Below are positions 20,417-29,783 of a stretch of DNA of 64,000 bases, one piece after another (within the stretch, counting starts at the first letter, position 1; every line of letters starts with the position of its first letter). Both the position numbers and the translations under genes were made by a program. The notes under the pieces were generated by a model. That model was not told the DNA's origin, searched no databases, and was given only the letters and a program-made list of their open reading frames with translations. Source of the DNA: Pseudoalteromonas sp. P1-25 (lineage in GTDB: Bacteria; Pseudomonadota; Gammaproteobacteria; Enterobacterales; Alteromonadaceae); assembly GCF_001401805.1 (NCBI RefSeq), contig NZ_LKDW01000003.1, positions 1 through 64,000 on the forward strand. The letters run 5' to 3'.

Positions 20417-23400
20417 CTAAGTACTGTGATTAAGCAGTGCTTTTAGCTTACCTGGCTTAATAGGCTTACTTAAATAATGAATATTAGCGGCTTTCGTTTC
20501 TTGTTTAAGCTCCGTATCGCGTACGGCTGTTATAAGTATGGCCGGCACTTCGCTTTGCCATATACCTCGCAGTGTTTTTATAAGCGAAATACCATCGTAC
20601 TCATTACCTAATTGATAATCCATTAAAATTACATCGGGCGCTGCGTGTTGTTTAGCATGCGATAGTACGTTATCAACATCATCAAACAAGGTGTAATTGG
20701 CTTGCCACTTTTTAAGTAGGCTAGCCATTGCAGCTAGGTTTTCGGGGTCATCGTCAACGGCCATAATATTAATTGCAGCGCGGTTCTCTACCAAGCTGTT
20801 GGCCTTAACTTTTTGTTGTACAAACTGCGTATCACCATAAGGTACTTCAATACTAAAGCGGCTGCCTTTACCAGGCTCAGAGTGCACATCTAGCTCTAAG
20901 CTCAGTAAATCGGCCATACGTTTTACAACGCCTAGCCCTAAACCTACGCCTTTGTTATCACCTGCTTCTATACGGTAAAAGTCGTTAAATATTTTAGCTT
21001 GTTCTACTTCGCTAATACCAGGGCCCGTGTCCCATACTTCTATACGTAAATTATGTTTACGGTTTCTGCACGCTATTAAAACTCGCCCTGTTTCGGTGTA
21101 TTTAACCGCATTAGACACCAAATTTTGTATAATTCGGCGCAAGTAGGTAATGTCGCTATGCACAATTTGTGCATTTGAACGCACCGTAAGCTTTAAGCCT
21201 TTATCGCTTGATAAAATAGCGTACTCGCTTTGCAGTGGCATAAGTATATCGTTTATACAAAAGTGGCGTGGGGTAGGGGTCATTGCGCCTTGCTCTAATT
21301 TAGCTATTTCTAGTAAAGCCGACATTAAATGCACGGTCGAGTCTAAACTGTGGCCAAGCTTATTAAAACTATTTTGATTAGTGGTATCAAGTTGTGTTTC
21401 ATCAATGGCTGCAAGGTACAAACGCGCCGCGTTAAGGGGCTGTAAAATATCATGGCTTGCTAATGCTAAAAATCGCGTTTTACTATCGTTAGCCTGCTCT
21501 GCTTCGCGCTTAGCTAAAGTAAGTGCTTGCTCTGTTTTTACTCGGCTATCTATTTGGGCTTGTAAGTCTTTATTGATGGTTTGTACTTCTTGAGTTCGCG
21601 CTTCAATGCGGTTTTCAAGATCCATATTAATTTCTTCAAGCGCATTTTGCGTACTTATATGGTTTGTAATATCAGAAAAGCTTGTTACAAAACCGCCATC
21701 GGGTAGGGGGTTACCTATCATTTCGTACACTTGGCCGTTTCTGCGGTGGCGAATAAAGTGATGCGAGCTGCCATTTTTTAAATGCTGAACGCGTTTTTCT
21801 ACTTGGCGCTCTATTTCGCCAGGGCCACATTCACCGCGTACTGCGTTGTATCTAATTATATCTTCAATGGGTTGCCCCACTTCTAAAAAGCCATCTGGGT
21901 AGCAAAACATTTGGCTGTAGCGTTTATTCCATGCCACCAGTTTTAAGTCTTTATCTACCACCGAAATACCATGGCTTAAATTTTCGAGCGAGGTATACAA
22001 CAGGTTTTGGTTAAACTGCAGTGCTTGTGTGGTTTCGTCAAAAAAGTTAACCACCTCTTCAAAGGCCATACGCTTACCCGATGAAACCGTACGTATTAGC
22101 GCCTGCGCTGAAGATGCCCCTAACACCCCAGTTAACGCACGTTCGCAGTAGGCTATAAATTCGGGTTCGGGGTGGGCATTATTGTCACTTAGCTGGTGCG
22201 AAAGTGAAAAGTGCGCCAGTACTTGTTGGCTGCGTTGAATACCTAAAAAGGTTTGCAGCAGTATTTTAAAGTCGTAAACCGTGGCTTTAACATTTTTGTT
22301 TAAACGGCGCGATAAAATAGCCTGATCTTTAGGGTTAACAAACGCAGCTGCTTGAATTTTGTCTATCAAGCGCTCCTCTGCCCCTAACGAAAAGCTAATA
22401 TAACAACCAATGTTAGCAAATAAGGCAATGAGGGTGCCGCGTGTAATAAGTGTTTGCTGAAGCTCGCTATTAAGGGCACTGCCGGCGTCTAAAATTGGTA
22501 TCATCAAAAACAGTACCCAACAAATAAACCCTGCAAGTAAACCCGCATATACACCATAAGCATGCCCTTTACGCCAATAAAGACCGCCTACAATAGCTGG
22601 GAGCAGCTGCGTTACTAACGAAAACGCCACCAGCCCCATACTTGCAAGCGCGCTGCCGTGGCCAAACCATTGCTGATAAAAATAAGCCAATATTAAAATG
22701 CCGGCTATGGTAAAGCGCCTGACTAATAAAATTTGCGATTTATAACTGCTGGTAATTAAGTTGCGCTTAAATTTACGGCGTAGCATAAGCGGCAGCACTA
22801 CATCGTTAGAGATCATGGTGCTAAGGGTAAGTGTAGCTACGACTATCATAGCGGTGGCTGCGCTTAGCCCGCCAATAAACACAAAGGTGCTTAAAAAAGC
22901 TTGGTCGTGAATAAGTGGAAGCGCTAATACAAAGCTGTCGGGTGAAAAGCTACTACCAATGCTGGGGTGAATTGCGGCAGTAGCAATAGGAATTATCATT
23001 GCGGCGGTGAGTAATAAATACAGCGGAAAAGCCCAGCGAGCGGTAAATAAATGGCGTTTGTCTTGGTTATCTACCACGGTGACATGAAATTGCCGTGGTA
23101 AACATATTATGGCCGCGGCAGCCATAAGTGACTGGCCAATAAAGTTAAAACTAAAAAAGTTAAAGTCGCCCCAATGATGCCACATCGACTCTGTGACTTT
23201 ATCGCCCGTAAGGTTAGGTAAATTAAATAAGGTGTACAGAGCTAATCCAGCAACAGCAACAAGCGCGATGAGTTTGATCATGGACTCAAAGGCAACTGCT
23301 AGCATAAGCCCAGAGCGGTATTCGGTAACATCTACCTTACGGGTACCAAAAAATATTGCAAACAGCGCCATAATTAACGTGGCGGTGAGAGTAAGCATTT

Positions 23401-23857
23401 CGCCAGAGATTTGATTGCTGTTTTGCAAAAGCAAAAAGCTGGTACTGAGTGCTTTTAACTGCAGTGCAATATAGGGAATGGTAGCAAGTAGAGCAATAAC
23501 AGTGACCAGTATTGCACTGGTTTGGCGCTTACCGTAACGCGCAGAAATAAAGTCGGCAATGGTGGTAATGTTTTGTTTTTTGCTTACTAATACCAGTTTG
23601 CGTAAAAAACCTTGGCCAAAAACGAACAACAATGAGGGCCCCAGTAAAATAGGCAAATAGCTCCAACTGCTGGTGGCAGCTGTACCAACCGACCCATAGT
23701 ACGTCCACGAGGTACAATAAATCCCTAACGATAACGAATACACAAAAGGATGATGGCTAATCCGTTTAGCCAGTGGTGTTGTTTTATCGCCCCAATTAGC
23801 AAGCCAAAACAGCACGCCAATATAGCCCAGTGCTACAAAAATTAGTACAGCAGTCAT
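20417..23857 (-). CDS. CrbS/CbrA-like hybrid sensor kinase with fused Na+:solute symporter domain
   Basis: Sensor kinase of the SSS-STAC-PAS-HisKA-REC class (CrbS of Vibrio, MxtR of Pseudomonas), which controls acetate-utilisation genes. The 1,146 residues contain an SLC5-type transporter domain of about 12-13 helices (1-510), a STAC-like segment (about 540-620) and a PAS_7-type domain (about 635-750, NGQVYEMIGNPLPDGG). A coiled coil comes next, then a HisKA domain with the phospho-acceptor His at about 802 in SHDILQPLN, an HATPase domain (N-box NLVSNAVKY, G-box WDTGPGIS) and a C-terminal receiver with Asp at about 1080 (LMDYQLG). It is divergent from the DUF4212/symporter pair with 390 bp between starts. 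The cognate regulator CrbR is not in the window. Signal assignment (acetate or other carboxylate) is by family and neighbourhood. Confidence 0.9.
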   Translation of the reverse strand: MTAVLIFVALGYIGVLFWLANWGDKTTPLAKRISHHPFVYSLSLGIYCTSWTYYGSVGTAATSSWSYLPILLGPSLLFVFGQGFLRKLVLVSKKQNITTIADFISARYGKRQTSAILVTVIALLATIPYIALQLKALSTSFLLLQNSNQISGEMLTLTATLIMALFAIFFGTRKVDVTEYRSGLMLAVAFESMIKLIALVAVAGLALYTLFNLPNLTGDKVTESMWHHWGDFNFFSFNFIGQSLMAAAAIICLPRQFHVTVVDNQDKRHLFTARWAFPLYLLLTAAMIIPIATAAIHPSIGSSFSPDSFVLALPLIHDQAFLSTFVFIGGLSAATAMIVVATLTLSTMISNDVVLPLMLRRKFKRNLITSSYKSQILLVRRFTIAGILILAYFYQQWFGHGSALASMGLVAFSLVTQLLPAIVGGLYWRKGHAYGVYAGLLAGFICWVLFLMIPILDAGSALNSELQQTLITRGTLIALFANIGCYISFSLGAEERLIDKIQAAAFVNPKDQAILSRRLNKNVKATVYDFKILLQTFLGIQRSQQVLAHFSLSHQLSDNNAHPEPEFIAYCERALTGVLGASSAQALIRTVSSGKRMAFEEVVNFFDETTQALQFNQNLLYTSLENLSHGISVVDKDLKLVAWNKRYSQMFCYPDGFLEVGQPIEDIIRYNAVRGECGPGEIERQVEKRVQHLKNGSSHHFIRHRRNGQVYEMIGNPLPDGGFVTSFSDITNHISTQNALEEINMDLENRIEARTQEVQTINKDLQAQIDSRVKTEQALTLAKREAEQANDSKTRFLALASHDILQPLNAARLYLAAIDETQLDTTNQNSFNKLGHSLDSTVHLMSALLEIAKLEQGAMTPTPRHFCINDILMPLQSEYAILSSDKGLKLTVRSNAQIVHSDITYLRRIIQNLVSNAVKYTETGRVLIACRNRKHNLRIEVWDTGPGISEVEQAKIFNDFYRIEAGDNKGVGLGLGVVKRMADLLSLELDVHSEPGKGSRFSIEVPYGDTQFVQQKVKANSLVENRAAINIMAVDDDPENLAAMASLLKKWQANYTLFDDVDNVLSHAKQHAAPDVILMDYQLGNEYDGISLIKTLRGIWQSEVPAILITAVRDTELKQETKAANIHYLSKPIKPGKLKALLNHST

Positions 23858-24247
23858 GTTGTTATTAAACCTTATTATTTATACCCATACACAATACCAG
23901 AGATAACTTTAAGTGTGCGTGCACAATTTTATTCAAAATTTCAATGCTGATTTTATCTGATTGATTTTAAATGGCTATTTATAGTTTTGTTGATTTATTA
24001 GACTAATGTCGCATTTTTACAAAAAAGCACTTAAGTTTTGTGATTAACATCCTTTTTTAAAATTAAGTTATTGAAAAATAGTTATTATTTGGTTTTTAAA
24101 TACAGCTCAACCTGCAGTTTACGTAAACGTTAATAAGCTGTTACGACTATGGTCTCACTTCACTCTTTACGCCGCGTTGCTAAATTAATAACCGACTATA
24201 AAAAACCACTCATTGCAATTATGCAATGCTTAAAGGGGAAAATAAAA
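23858..24247. promoter_or_regulatory. Divergent control region between kinase and symporter genes
   Basis: A 390-bp AT-rich gap containing both promoters. It holds several A/T tracts and no clear dyad or direct-repeat operator. An upstream in-frame ATG at 24149 could extend the small symporter subunit by 33 residues, but those residues do not fit the family, and an AAAGGGGA ribosome-binding site points to 24248. A binding site for a LuxR-type regulator such as CrbR would be expected here but cannot be placed by eye. Confidence 0.5.
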
Positions 24248-24511
24248 ATGGCTTTTAAAGATGAAGAACAGGCAAAAGCTTATTGGGCAGAAAACATTTC
24301 ACTACTGTTTAAGTTACTAGCAGTGTGGTTTGTGGTCTCATTTGGCTTTGGCATATTACTGGTAGATGTACTCAATGAAGTACGTTTTTTTGGGTTTAAA
24401 CTTGGCTTCTGGTTTTCACAACAGGGCGCTATTTACACCTTTGTAGCTTTGATTTTTGTTTACGTTTTCAAAATGAACACGTTAGATAAAAAATACGGCG
24501 TAGACGAATAG
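24248..24511 (+). CDS. DUF4212 small subunit of Na+:substrate symporter
   Basis: Small two-helix membrane subunit that accompanies VC_2705-type sodium:solute symporters. The start at 24248 is chosen because an AAAGGGGA ribosome-binding site precedes it and because the 87-residue product matches the usual DUF4212 length, beginning MAFKDEEQAKAYWAENI. Two hydrophobic segments (about 20-42 and 55-75) include the conserved FGFGILLVDVLN and GFWFSQQGAIY patterns. It is followed after 10 bp by the large subunit, so the two are co-transcribed. Confidence 0.9.
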   Translation: MAFKDEEQAKAYWAENISLLFKLLAVWFVVSFGFGILLVDVLNEVRFFGFKLGFWFSQQGAIYTFVALIFVYVFKMNTLDKKYGVDE

Positions 24512-24521
24512 GAGCTAGGTA

Positions 24522-26246
24522 ATGGATGTTCAAACACTCACATTTATAATTGTTGGTTTAAGTTTTGCGCTTTATATCGGCATTGCAATTTGGGCGCGTG
24601 CAGGCTCTACAAATGAGTTTTACGTGGCAGGGGGCGGCGTACCTCCGCTGGCTAATGGTATGGCAACCGCAGCCGATTGGATGAGCGCAGCGTCGTTTAT
24701 TTCAATGGCGGGTATTATTTCGTTTGCAGGTTACGATGGCGGTGTTTACTTAATGGGGTGGACTGGCGGCTATGTATTACTCGCTATGTGTTTAGCGCCT
24801 TACTTACGTAAATTTGGCAAATTCACTGTACCTGACTTTATAGGCGACCGTTACTACTCACAAACAGCACGTGTTGTTGCTATTTTGTGTGCGATCTTTA
24901 TTTGTTTTACTTACATTGCTGGGCAAATGCGTGGTGTAGGCGTGGTATTTTCGCGCTTTTTAGAAGTAGAAATTGAAACTGGTGTTTATATTGGAATGGT
25001 GATTGTATTCTTTTATGCGGTACTTGGCGGCATGAAAGGCATTACCTACACGCAAGTGGCGCAGTACTGTGTGCTTGTATTTGCCTACCTTGTGCCTGCT
25101 ATTTTTATTTCAATGATGATGACAGGCCACTTCTTCCCACAAACCGGTTTTGGTGCCACATTAAGTGATGGCTCAGGCATGTATGTACTTGATAAGCTAG
25201 ACGGTTTAAGCGCAGAGCTGGGCTTTGCACAATACACCGAAGGCTCTAAAAGCATGATTGACGTATTCGCTATTACTGGTGCTTTAATGGTTGGTACTGC
25301 CGGTTTACCGCATGTAATTGTACGTTTTTTCACTGTACCTCGCGTTAAAGATACCCGTATTTCTGCAGCCTGGACACTGGTATTTATTGCCATTGTTTAT
25401 ACTACGGCACCTGCAGTTGCTTCGTTTGCACGCGTAAACATGATTGACACCATTAACGGTAAAGATGGTAGCGGCACAGAGTACGCTCAAGCGCCTGCGT
25501 GGATCAAAAACTGGGAACGCACAGGCTTAATTACCTTTAATGATAAAAACGGCGACGGCAAAATGTTTTACACCGCCGGTAAAGTAGAAGATCCGACTAG
25601 CGCAAACGAAGTAAAAGTAGACCGCGATATTATGGTACTGGCTAACCCTGAAATTGCTGATTTACCAGCATGGGTAATTGCACTCGTTGCGGCCGGTGGT
25701 ATTGCTGCTGCGCTTTCAACCACAGCAGGTTTATTACTGGTTATTTCGACCTCGGTGTCGCACGACTTACTTAAGCGGACTTTTAAACCCAACATAAGTG
25801 ATAAACAAGAGCTATTGGCTGCTCGACTAGCCGCGATGATTGCTATTGTAATATCAGCTTACTTTGGAATTAACCCGCCTGGGTTTGTGGCATCGGTAGT
25901 GGCATTTGCCTTTGGTTTAGCGGCAGCGAGTTTCTTCCCTGCAATTATTATGGGGATATTCTCTAAAACAATGAACAAAGAAGGCGCCATTGCCGGCATG
26001 ATAACCGGTATAGGCTTTACCGCTGCGTATATTATCTTCTTTAAATTTGTAAGTCCTGAGCTCAATAGCCCAGAAAATTGGTTCTTAGGTATTTCACCCG
26101 AAGGAATCGGTTTAGTGGGGATGGTCATCAACTTTTTGGTTGCCGCAATAGTGCTTAAATTAACAAAATCGACTCCGCTTGAAATACAGCAAATGGTGGA
26201 GGGTATTCGTAATCCAAAAGGGTCAGGTGAAGCACACGCACATTAA
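24522..26246 (+). CDS. Sodium:solute symporter, VC_2705/ActP-like large subunit
   Basis: SSS (SLC5) family secondary transporter, most likely for acetate or a related short-chain carboxylate. The 574 residues have about 13 membrane helices. Family motifs are FYVAGGGVPPLANGMATAAD (about 28-47), the GMKGITYTQVAQY signature (about 170), a GTAGLPHVIVRFF segment (about 256) and an extended loop (about 320-370) seen in ActP-like members. A GGAG ribosome-binding site precedes the ATG, and a strong terminator lies 31 bp after the stop. The position beside a CrbS-like kinase supports the carboxylate assignment; the substrate itself is an inference. Confidence 0.9.
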   Translation: MDVQTLTFIIVGLSFALYIGIAIWARAGSTNEFYVAGGGVPPLANGMATAADWMSAASFISMAGIISFAGYDGGVYLMGWTGGYVLLAMCLAPYLRKFGKFTVPDFIGDRYYSQTARVVAILCAIFICFTYIAGQMRGVGVVFSRFLEVEIETGVYIGMVIVFFYAVLGGMKGITYTQVAQYCVLVFAYLVPAIFISMMMTGHFFPQTGFGATLSDGSGMYVLDKLDGLSAELGFAQYTEGSKSMIDVFAITGALMVGTAGLPHVIVRFFTVPRVKDTRISAAWTLVFIAIVYTTAPAVASFARVNMIDTINGKDGSGTEYAQAPAWIKNWERTGLITFNDKNGDGKMFYTAGKVEDPTSANEVKVDRDIMVLANPEIADLPAWVIALVAAGGIAAALSTTAGLLLVISTSVSHDLLKRTFKPNISDKQELLAARLAAMIAIVISAYFGINPPGFVASVVAFAFGLAAASFFPAIIMGIFSKTMNKEGAIAGMITGIGFTAAYIIFFKFVSPELNSPENWFLGISPEGIGLVGMVINFLVAAIVLKLTKSTPLEIQQMVEGIRNPKGSGEAHAH

Positions 26247-26277
26247 TGTGTTAAGCCTACTTAAAAATAAAGCACCA

Positions 26278-26303
26278 AAAGCCCGACTTTAGTCGGGCTT
26301 TTT
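26278..26303 (+). terminator. Rho-independent terminator after the symporter gene
   Basis: A perfect 11-bp stem AAAGCCCGACT/AGTCGGGCTTT with a 2-base spacer is followed by T residues. It separates the symporter from the DUF294 gene, which therefore needs its own promoter or read-through. Confidence 0.93.
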
Positions 26304-26348
26304 ATTTGTTTAAATAATGAGTACATTAGGTTTCGTGTATACTTTTTA

Positions 26349-28199
26349 ATGAGTACAACAATGAGTGTAGAGCAGCAGGAAGTTGCCCAGTTTGTGTGTA
26401 TGCAGGCGCCGTTTAGCATGCTGCACGACAGTGCGTGTGAGTATTTTGTAGGGCATATTGATAGTGTGTATTTAACCCGAGAAAACCAAGCGCAATGGCT
26501 GCAAACGCAAAGTCCAAAGCTATTTTTAATTCGCTCAGGCTTATACGACCTTGTCGATGCAAAAGGCGATGTAGTAAAACGTTTAGCCCAAGGTGATTAT
26601 TTTGGTTACCCCTCTTTGTTAACAGGAGAAGCAATTCAAAATAGGTTGCAGGTACAAAAAGAAGGTATAGTATATATGCTCTCCCAGGAGCACTTTGACT
26701 TTTTACGCCGCCAATATAAACCGTTTGAGCAATACTTTGTGCGAGCACACGCTAACCGTTTGCTTTCATCGCATTATAAAAGTAAAAACGATAGTTGGTC
26801 TGAGCGAAGAATATCTGAGCTAATGACCCGCACTGCAATTACCCTCGCGCCCGATGCAAGCATAAGGCAAACCGCTAAAAAAATGAAAAAACACGGTGTA
26901 TCGTCAATTATGATCACCGAACACGCCATTTTGGTAGGCGTAGTCACCGACCGCGATTTACGCAACCGCGTACTGGCCGACGAAGTAGACCCGCAAGATG
27001 CAGTGAGCACAATAATGAGTGCTAAGCCTAAATTTATATTTGAAAACAATCGCGTGTTTTCTGCGTTGCATTTAATGCTTAAATATAATATTCATCATTT
27101 ACCCGTGCTCGACGAAAATCATAAACCATTGGGCATGCTTACTAGTACCGATTTACTGCGCCAGCAAAAAAGTGACCCAGTGCAGCTTATTGGCCGCATT
27201 TATAAAGCGCATAGCATTACGGACTTAAAACGTTATGCGGGCGAAATTCCTGAGTTACTGCGCAGCTTTTCATACAACATAGAAGACATATCGTTAATTG
27301 GTAAATTACTCAGCGGCTTAACCGATGCGTTAACCTCGCGCCTTATTCACTTATTTCAAGAAGAAAACGGTGCTGCCCCCACCAGTTTTTGTTTTATTTG
27401 CTTTGGCTCACAAGCAAGGGAAGAGCAAACCCTACACTCAGATCAAGACAACGGCTTACTACTGCCCGATGACTTAAGCGACGAGCATCAAGCTTACTTT
27501 AAACACATGGGGGAGTTTGTTTGTGAACAGCTAGTAGAGTGCGGAATTAGACGTTGCCCAGGTAATATAATGGCCAGCAGTGATGAGTGCAGAATGAGTG
27601 TAAGTCAGTGGTGTGAGCGCTTTTTTAAATGGATAAAAAGCCCAACCCCAAGTGCCATGCTTAACTGTAAAATATTTTTTGATTTGCGCTTTATTGAAGG
27701 CTCAAACGCTTTGTATAGTGGTTTTTGCGAGCAGCTAAATAGAATATCGCGCGATGAGTTATTTTATGCTGCTATGGCAACCGATATAAGAGCCAGCTCA
27801 GTGCCTATAGGTTTATTTAATAAGCTTAAAACGCAAAAAAGCGACAACAACCATAAGTACATAGATTTAAAAAAACGTGGCGTGGTTATTATTAACGACA
27901 TAGTGCGTTTATATGCGTTAAAAGCCGGTATAAAACGGGCTAACACACAAGAGCGCCTAGATGCTCTACTTAAACATAAACTATTAAATAAAGACGACAT
28001 ATATAACTTAAAAGATTGCTGGCGATTTTTAACTCAGCTACGCTTTAGCACGCAAATAAACGAAGAGGGTTTACCAAGTAACTGCATAAACCCTGATAAA
28101 CTTACCTCACTTGAACGCCACCAATTAAAAGAAGCCTTTTACTTAGTAAAACAAGCCCAGCAAGCCGCCGCATTTAAATTTGCCCGTGGCAGTTTGTAA
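26349..28199 (+). CDS. cNMP-binding/CBS/DUF294 putative nucleotidyltransferase
   Basis: Predicted signal-transduction nucleotidyltransferase. The 616 residues comprise an N-terminal cyclic-nucleotide-binding-like domain (about 20-135), two CBS domains (about 155-275, with VVTDRDLRNRV and GMLTSTDLLRQ) and a GlnD-like DUF294 nucleotidyltransferase domain (about 345-460) whose catalytic motif GSQAREEQTLHSDQDNG is intact. A DUF294 C-terminal domain completes it. No strong ribosome-binding site is seen; a TATACT box ends 5 bp before the ATG, so a very short or leaderless transcript is possible, and the Met at residue 5 is an alternative start. The same trio (symporter, DUF294 protein, exonuclease) is conserved in Pseudomonas (PA3234-PA3232), which suggests a shared role. 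The modified substrate is unknown. Confidence 0.88.
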   Translation: MSTTMSVEQQEVAQFVCMQAPFSMLHDSACEYFVGHIDSVYLTRENQAQWLQTQSPKLFLIRSGLYDLVDAKGDVVKRLAQGDYFGYPSLLTGEAIQNRLQVQKEGIVYMLSQEHFDFLRRQYKPFEQYFVRAHANRLLSSHYKSKNDSWSERRISELMTRTAITLAPDASIRQTAKKMKKHGVSSIMITEHAILVGVVTDRDLRNRVLADEVDPQDAVSTIMSAKPKFIFENNRVFSALHLMLKYNIHHLPVLDENHKPLGMLTSTDLLRQQKSDPVQLIGRIYKAHSITDLKRYAGEIPELLRSFSYNIEDISLIGKLLSGLTDALTSRLIHLFQEENGAAPTSFCFICFGSQAREEQTLHSDQDNGLLLPDDLSDEHQAYFKHMGEFVCEQLVECGIRRCPGNIMASSDECRMSVSQWCERFFKWIKSPTPSAMLNCKIFFDLRFIEGSNALYSGFCEQLNRISRDELFYAAMATDIRASSVPIGLFNKLKTQKSDNNHKYIDLKKRGVVIINDIVRLYALKAGIKRANTQERLDALLKHKLLNKDDIYNLKDCWRFLTQLRFSTQINEEGLPSNCINPDKLTSLERHQLKEAFYLVKQAQQAAAFKFARGSL

Positions 28200-28214
28200 C
28201 AGGAGGTAAGCGCT

Positions 28215-28838
28215 GTGGTAAAAAAATGGCTCAGTAAGTATATAAAAAGGCGAAATTTATTAAGTCAAAACGCGTTAACGCAACGCTATTTAGTGATTGA
28301 TTTAGAGCTTACTGGGCTTTATGTAAACCAGCATGAAATTGTATCGGTGGCTTGGGTTAAAATAGACAACCAATGTATAAAAATGAGCGAGTCGCAGCAT
28401 TTAATAAACAAGGATGTAAAAAGCCTAGATCAAAGCCCTATTTTTCACGGCATTATTGACGACACTGTGGCTAAAGGGCAAAGCTTAGAAAGTATATTAA
28501 TGCAGTTAAGCCGTCATTTTAGTGACCATATTTTGGTGTTTCATAACGCGATACTCGATTGGGGCTTTTTAAAAGCAGCCCTTAAAAACGCTAATATAAG
28601 TGCGCAACCAAAGCTAATACTTGACACCCTACACATAGAAAAAAAACGCCTTATTTGTCAAGGAGCAGAAATAAAACAAGATGATTTAACCCTAAGTGCG
28701 TGTCGCAAACGTTATGAGTTACCACGCTATCATTGTCATAACGCACTGACAGACGCACAAGCCACCGCCGAATTATTGCTAGCGCAGTGCTACCAAATAA
28801 ACCGCGGTAAAGAGCTAAAAATTGGTGAGTTAACGTAG
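28215..28838 (+). CDS. DnaQ-like 3'-5' exonuclease (RNase T/DEDD family)
   Basis: DEDDh-type exonuclease of 207 residues. Exo I is DLELTG (about 30), Exo II is within FHNAILDWGFLK (about 113) and Exo III is HCHNALTDAQATAELLL (about 175), giving the full D-E-D-H-D set. The start is a GTG at 28215, preceded by a perfect AGGAGG at 28201-28206; no ATG fits better. It lies 15 bp after the DUF294 gene and is surely co-transcribed with it. In Pseudomonas the matching gene is annotated as a probable nuclease. Nucleic-acid substrate unknown. Confidence 0.9.
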   Translation: MVKKWLSKYIKRRNLLSQNALTQRYLVIDLELTGLYVNQHEIVSVAWVKIDNQCIKMSESQHLINKDVKSLDQSPIFHGIIDDTVAKGQSLESILMQLSRHFSDHILVFHNAILDWGFLKAALKNANISAQPKLILDTLHIEKKRLICQGAEIKQDDLTLSACRKRYELPRYHCHNALTDAQATAELLLAQCYQINRGKELKIGELT

Positions 28839-28887
28839 GCTGGCTGTAAGCGCGATTTTATGCCACGCGAGGTAAACTCCTGCCTAC
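28835..28887. repeat. REP-like palindromic sequence
   Basis: A 53-bp unit bounded by GTAGGC and GCCTAC with internal CGCG blocks. On the minus strand it reads GTAGGCAGGAGTTTACCTCG, which resembles the GTAGG...TTTA...CGCG layout of bacterial REP/BIME sequences. The plus-strand end overlaps the exonuclease TAG stop. The remainder of the 138-bp gap to the SIMPL gene shows nothing else. Confidence 0.6.
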
Positions 28888-28976
28888 AATAATGGGTATT
28901 TTTACTTTTATTTTACGTGTATTTTTATAGGTACGGTTACATGAGCATTATTTAACTAATTACCTCAAGGAACGAC

Positions 28977-29705
28977 ATGAAACTCATTACCACTGTTTTT
29001 TTAACCTTATTCCCTGTTATCGCTTTTGCTAATTCGAGCTTACCTGGCAATCGTCATATCTCAGTGCAAGGCACAGCTGAGGTATTAGTTGAGCCTGACA
29101 TGGCTAAAATACTATTTAAGGTGAATAGTGTTAAAAATGAGCCAAAAGCCGCCAATAACACCCTTGAGAATAAAGTGAAGTTATTAATAGATGGGCTCAA
29201 TCAATTTGAAATAAGTGCCGATGACCTAGTTGCCTCAAACCTTAAAATTGAAAAAACAGGGATGGATTATATTGAAACAGGGCATCAGGCCTTTAGCGAA
29301 TACGCAGCGATAAGAACGTTTGAAGTAACGCTAAACAATATTGAGCGTGTGAGCGATTTAATCAATTTTTTATTGAAGCAAGAAGTAAATGCCATTCAAA
29401 ATATTGCGTTTTTATCTTCAAAGTCTGAGCAATTACAAGCGCAAGTCACACAGCTAGCAATTGAAGATGCAAAAATAAAAGCGGATTTACTTGCCGATTC
29501 ATTCAATGCAAAAGTAGGTGAAGTACGCACTATTCGCTCAACTAAAAACAACTATGACAGTGGTTTTAGTACAGCCATAACCAAAATGCACAGGGCGCAG
29601 CAAGACAATAATTCTTTTCCTCAAATACGTAGTAACGATTTACAGGCAACAATAAGCTTTAAATCATCTATAAATGTGGTGTTTGATTTAGAAGTAGATG
29701 ATTAA
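28977..29705 (+). CDS. Periplasmic SIMPL-domain (DUF541) protein
   Basis: Secreted protein of the SIMPL/DUF541 family (BP26, YggE); function in E. coli YggE relates to oxidative stress tolerance, but no biochemical role is firm. The 242 residues begin with a signal peptide ending near VIAFA-NSS. The family start ISVQGTAEVLVEPDMAKI follows at about 28-45, and the product continues as one SIMPL domain to near the C-terminus. AAGGA precedes the ATG at normal spacing. It appears monocistronic. Confidence 0.88.
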   Translation: MKLITTVFLTLFPVIAFANSSLPGNRHISVQGTAEVLVEPDMAKILFKVNSVKNEPKAANNTLENKVKLLIDGLNQFEISADDLVASNLKIEKTGMDYIETGHQAFSEYAAIRTFEVTLNNIERVSDLINFLLKQEVNAIQNIAFLSSKSEQLQAQVTQLAIEDAKIKADLLADSFNAKVGEVRTIRSTKNNYDSGFSTAITKMHRAQQDNNSFPQIRSNDLQATISFKSSINVVFDLEVDD

Positions 29706-29783
29706 GTTAAAATTTTCATTCCAAATATATCGTCGTACTGTAAGCTAGCTTTATGTTTTGATTAATTGGAAGGTAGCCATACT

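Noticed and set aside
24149-24247. N-terminal extension of the DUF4212 subunit from an upstream ATG
   Set aside because: The extension is basic and unlike the family, and an AAAGGGGA ribosome-binding site marks the start at 24248.
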